NCBI GenBank assembly: GCA_910587945.1
Contig: CAJUNI010000027.1
Coordinates: 12,147 to 26,394, forward strand
From: an uncultured Parvibacter sp.
GTDB lineage: Bacteria > Actinomycetota > Coriobacteriia > Coriobacteriales > Eggerthellaceae
Direction of reading: 5' to 3'
DNA: 14,248 nt
The translations under genes were made by a program, and so were the position numbers. The stretch's first letter is position 1, and each line of letters begins with the position of its first letter. Shown in pieces: positions 13,176-14,248 of this stretch. The notes under the pieces are model-generated. The model saw only the letters and a list, made by a program, of their open reading frames with translations, was not told the origin of the DNA and did not search any database.

Positions 13176-14248
13176 CTAGGCCAGTTTTTGTCCAAGCAGC
13201 TCGTTAATGACCTTCGGATTCCCCTGGCCCTTCATGGCCTTCATGCATTGCCCAACGAAAAAGCCCATGAGTCCGGTTTTGCCATCACGATACTGCGCAA
13301 CCTTATCAGGATTGTCGGCCAAGACTTGATCTACCACTGCCTCAATAGCACCGGTGTCAGAAACTTGTTTCATTCCTCGCTGCTCCACAATGGTGGCAGG
13401 GTCTGCGTCATCTGCCAGAATGGCCGTAAACACTTCTTTGGCCTGCTTAGAAGAAATGCTGTCATCGTCCACCAGGGCAACGAGATCCACCAAGCGCTCC
13501 GGCGTCAATGGAGTTTCCGCCAGAGCTACGTCACTATGACTATTCAGATAGGCCGTCACGTCATTGATGAGGAAGTTCGCAAGGGGCTTTGCGAACTTTG
13601 AGCCTGACTCTTGGGCCTTTTTGCAGGCCATAGCTGCGTCGAAGAAATCAGCCACATCAAGGCTGTCCACTAAATGCCGCGCATCATAGGCGCTCAAGCC
13701 ATAGGAAGACTCATAGCGCGCTGCCCGAGCATCGGGCAGTTCGGGAAGCTTTGCCCGCACGCTCTCGATGAACTCATCGCTCAAGTCATAGGGAGCTAAA
13801 TCGGGCTCAGGGAATAAGCGATAGTCGTCGGCCGTTTCCTTCACACGCATCACAATCGTGCGCTTGGCCGAGGGATCCCAATGGCGCGTCTCCTGATAAA
13901 TGACGCCGCCCTCTTCAAGAACCTGAGCTTGGCGGCAGATCTCATAGGCCAGGCCATCGTGGAGATTCTTAAAGGAGTTCATATTCTTGAGCTCGGTCTT
14001 GGTGCCAAGCGTGGTGGATCCGCGGCGGCGCAAGGACACATTGCCGTCGCAGCGCAGAGACCCTTCTTCCATGGAGCAGTCAGAAATGCCGATAGCCAAA
14101 TAAATCTGGCGAAGCTTCTGCATGAACAAGCGCGCCTCTTCAGGTGTGCGCAAATCAGGCTCCGTCACGAGCTCAATCAAGGGCGTTCCTGCGCGGTTAT
14201 AGTCCACTTTGGAGTGAGTAGCGCCCGCAATGCGGCCTTCCCCGCCAC
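13176..14248 (-). CDS. gatB: Asp-tRNA(Asn)/Glu-tRNA(Gln) amidotransferase subunit B (3' part, cut by window edge)
   Basis: The C-terminal 356 or so residues of GatB, the kinase/tRNA-binding subunit of GatCAB, which makes Gln-tRNA(Gln) and/or Asn-tRNA(Asn) by transamidation. The frame is open to the window edge and reads THSKVDYNRAGTPLIELVTE, so the start and the first roughly 120 residues lie outside. Visible family motifs are VDYNRAGTPLIE, SLRCDGNVSLR, KTELKNMNSF and TRHWDPS, and YRLFPEPDLAP near the middle. The C-terminal GatB/YqeY helical domain ends in FFVGQCMKAMKGQGNPKVIN, the tRNA-elbow-binding tail. The stop is TAG at 13176. A GTG at 14207 is internal Val, not the start. The presence of GatB suggests that a direct GlnRS and/or AsnRS route is missing. 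Confidence 0.97.
   Translation of the reverse strand, partial: GGEGRIAGATHSKVDYNRAGTPLIELVTEPDLRTPEEARLFMQKLRQIYLAIGISDCSMEEGSLRCDGNVSLRRRGSTTLGTKTELKNMNSFKNLHDGLAYEICRQAQVLEEGGVIYQETRHWDPSAKRTIVMRVKETADDYRLFPEPDLAPYDLSDEFIESVRAKLPELPDARAARYESSYGLSAYDARHLVDSLDVADFFDAAMACKKAQESGSKFAKPLANFLINDVTAYLNSHSDVALAETPLTPERLVDLVALVDDDSISSKQAKEVFTAILADDADPATIVEQRGMKQVSDTGAIEAVVDQVLADNPDKVAQYRDGKTGLMGFFVGQCMKAMKGQGNPKVINELLGQKLA

Noticed and set aside
1..14248. Mobile elements, CRISPR arrays, tRNA or rRNA genes, phage or defence genes
   Set aside because: No transposase, integrase, spaced direct repeats, cloverleaf or rRNA sequence was seen; every substantial stretch is accounted for by co-directional core metabolic genes.

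Overview
The window is a compact, chromosome-like stretch in which every supported gene lies on the minus strand, so transcription runs from position 14248 towards 1. In that order it holds: gatB (5' end outside the window), a small two-helix membrane protein, larB, larC (N-terminal domain only), a histidine block (hisZ-hisG fusion, hisD, hisC, hisB, hisH, hisA, hisF, hisI), a TalC/Fsa-type transaldolase, rho, and the start of sppA (3' end outside the window). There is no mobile element, tRNA, rRNA or CRISPR array, and no gap longer than about 220 bases.

Organism. The G+C is moderate. Rho has a roughly 275-residue low-complexity basic/acidic N-terminal part of the kind known from Actinomycetota. 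The histidine pathway, however, uses the short HisG with HisZ, whereas the classical high-GC actinobacteria use long-form HisG. Together with GatB and LarB/LarC, this fits Coriobacteriia (an Eggerthellaceae-like gut or oral bacterium) best. That assignment is inference from gene content, not from a marker search.

Region by region. (1) 12781-14248: the end of gatB and a 93-residue membrane protein, closed by a strong hairpin followed by a T tract (12781-12820). (2) 11164-12766: larB and larC, whose products make and metallate the nickel-pincer nucleotide cofactor of lactate racemase-type enzymes. The terminator hairpin ends only 14 bases before the larB start codon, so larBC is probably expressed by read-through or regulated antitermination. 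LarC stops at the LarC1/LarC2 domain boundary. (3) 3585-11154: a candidate promoter with an inverted repeat in the 137-base gap after larC, then eight his genes, mostly overlapping or separated by less than 25 bases. They cover PRPP to histidine except for phosphoribosyl-ATP pyrophosphatase (HisE) and histidinol-phosphate phosphatase, which must be encoded elsewhere. (4) 3364-3584: a 221-base gap with two hairpins after hisI and a candidate promoter whose spacer is exactly filled by a perfect 7-3-7 palindrome. (5) 1-3363: fsa and rho overlap by ATGA, and sppA starts 15 bases after rho, so these three probably form one operon. Transaldolase genes near rho are also seen in Bacillus.

The window is mostly core metabolism. 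The points most worth a second look are the HisZ-HisG fusion, the LarC1-only protein, the terminator-like leader before larB, the operator-like palindromes in front of fsa and hisZG, and the repeated AT-hook-like basic modules and Q/R-rich tract of Rho.
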